Shown piece after piece: positions 5,169 to 5,962 of a stretch of DNA of 5,962 nt. The stretch comes from Pseudomonadota bacterium. Its GTDB lineage: Bacteria > Myxococcota > Polyangia > GCA-2747355 > JACKDQ01. A program made the position numbers and the translations under genes. Below the pieces are notes generated by a model. It was not told the DNA's origin. It searched no databases and worked only from the letters and a program-made list of their open reading frames with translations. Location: positions 1 to 5,962 of the forward strand of contig JAUVBO010000216.1 in the NCBI GenBank assembly GCA_030591195.1, written 5' to 3'. Positions within the stretch are counted from its first letter, which is position 1, and the number at the start of each line of letters is the position of its first letter.

Positions 5169-5951
5169 CTACCGCACGGGCCAGCTCGACGGCCGGACGA
5201 AATTGTAATGGCACTGGATCAGCGCAAGGTCCTGGTCGAGCCTGCGGTCACACCGGGCAGGTGCTGGTGAGCGCCGCTGCAAGTACGCCAAGCCTTGACG
5301 GAGCGTCAGGTTGAGGCGCTCGACGAAGCTGGTATTGAGAGTCTCGGAGTCTTCCGACTCGAGCAGCGCTTCGGCGATTTGGCTCTTCGTGCCGAGTTTC
5401 ACGCGCCGCTCGACCCGGATCACGCGGTTGTTTCGCCGCGTTTTGATCACCTGCCCGTAGGCGCAGGCAACGCCGAGCAGTCTGCGGACAACCCGCTCGT
5501 AGAACTCGAATCCGTCGCTGGTGACGAGGACTGTGCCGACCAGCCGACCTCGAGAGATCACTTCGTTGAAGATGGCCTCGGTGTTGCGATACGACCGTCG
5601 GCCGACGATGCTACCCGCCCAGAGTCGCGACCACACCTCGGTAGCGGCGCGCTCGAGCCACCGCGCGATCGTGCTGCGCGAGCGACCCGCAATACGAGCG
5701 ATGGTCGAAATGCTGTTTCCCTCGCCTCGCGTAGTGGCGACCTGGTCGAACTCATCGCGCGAGTAGCGGAGGCCGGCGTATGCCGTGCCCGTGTTGGCGC
5801 TGAAGGTGCGGCCGCAGGTCTTGCAGAGGCAACGTTGCCGTGTCCCCGATTTCGTGTCGAAAGATGCGTGAAGGATGATGTTCCCTGCGCCCAGCGTGCC
5901 AACGTCATTGCAGCCGGGGTCCGAGCAGGCTCTGTGGCGGATCGGCTCCAT
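5169..5951 (-). CDS. IS1-like DDE transposase, probably inactivated by internal deletion
   Basis: This is a 260-residue frame from ATG at 5951. Seen: an N-terminal zinc-ribbon-like Cys set (C9, C14, then C41/C43/C46 before GRTF), an HTH at about 76-98 (GNSISTIARIAGRSRSTIAR), the second catalytic Asp in TSDGFEFY (D146) and the final Glu in NTSFVERLNLTLR (E211), then HYNFVRP near the end. This order matches IS1-type transposases of the zinc-ribbon subgroup. From family knowledge, about 100 residues normally separate the HTH from the TDGF motif and carry the first catalytic Asp (DE-W-F motif). Here only about 48 are present, and W111-A-G-S runs directly into VGRRSYRNTEAIF, so that block appears deleted (junction near 5600-5625). 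The C-terminus also stops right after NFVRP, where relatives continue with HxxL and TPA-type motifs. Codon use looks less GC-biased than its neighbours, consistent with acquisition. It is most likely a dead relic. Confidence 0.85.
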   Translation of the reverse strand: MEPIRHRACSDPGCNDVGTLGAGNIILHASFDTKSGTRQRCLCKTCGRTFSANTGTAYAGLRYSRDEFDQVATTRGEGNSISTIARIAGRSRSTIARWLERAATEVWSRLWAGSIVGRRSYRNTEAIFNEVISRGRLVGTVLVTSDGFEFYERVVRRLLGVACAYGQVIKTRRNNRVIRVERRVKLGTKSQIAEALLESEDSETLNTSFVERLNLTLRQGLAYLQRRSPAPARCDRRLDQDLALIQCHYNFVRPSSWPVR

Positions 5952-5962
5952 ATGTAATGGTA
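5169..5962 (-). mobile_element. Insertion sequence remnant, IS1-like, ends not defined
   Basis: The transposase frame identifies the element. I found no terminal inverted repeat or target duplication at the left side (5104-5168), where the C-terminus of the transposase is truncated, so the left end may be lost. The right end lies beyond the window, since only 11 bases follow the transposase start. Confidence 0.6.

Noticed and set aside
5205..5960. TGTAATGG present near both ends of the transposase region as a terminal or target repeat
   Set aside because: The left copy lies within coding sequence for the conserved HYNF motif, so the match is better explained by coincidence.

Overview
The window is GC-rich and reads like a chromosomal stretch from a Myxococcota-type (deltaproteobacterial) genome. 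This placement is an inference. It rests on strong G/C preference at third codon positions, a sigma-54 enhancer-binding protein, and a lipoprotein with a long Asp/Ala/Pro-rich linker of the kind common in myxobacteria. Nothing in the window fixes the genus.

Left part (1-2141): a TauE/SafE-type membrane exporter runs leftward off the window edge. It is divergent from a complete PAS / AAA+ / Fis-type sigma-54-dependent regulator. The roughly 300-base gap between them carries two perfect tandem 25-bp repeats plus a partial third, bracketed by a 7-bp inverted repeat. The simplest reading is a local regulator-transporter pair. The PAS domain of the regulator has a Cys-x8-Cys-x3-Cys cluster that could sense redox state, a metal or a sulfur species.

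Middle (2142-2714): a complete cold-shock-domain protein gene starts at TTG. It has a well-placed Shine-Dalgarno, a strongly structured upstream leader and a textbook Rho-independent terminator.

Decayed zone (2715-3672): no convincing intact gene. It holds the orphan C-terminal end of a minus-strand gene (about 2821-2970), a degenerate 51-bp-period direct repeat, a small minus-strand frame with a helix-turn-helix-like segment (3113-3358), and an overlapping minus-strand frame that looks coding but has no proper start (3313-3675). It looks like a graveyard of truncated genes or element remnants.

Right part (3673-5962): a complete secreted lipoprotein with a low-complexity linker and a Cys-rich right-handed beta-helix domain, followed by a convergent IS1-like transposase frame. 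The transposase keeps its zinc-ribbon, helix-turn-helix and the last two catalytic acidic residues, but seems to have lost the block that carries the first catalytic Asp. It is probably dead. The transposase and the decayed zone on either side of the lipoprotein suggest a locally rearranged accessory region. I saw no CRISPR array, tRNA, rRNA or recognisable defence system.
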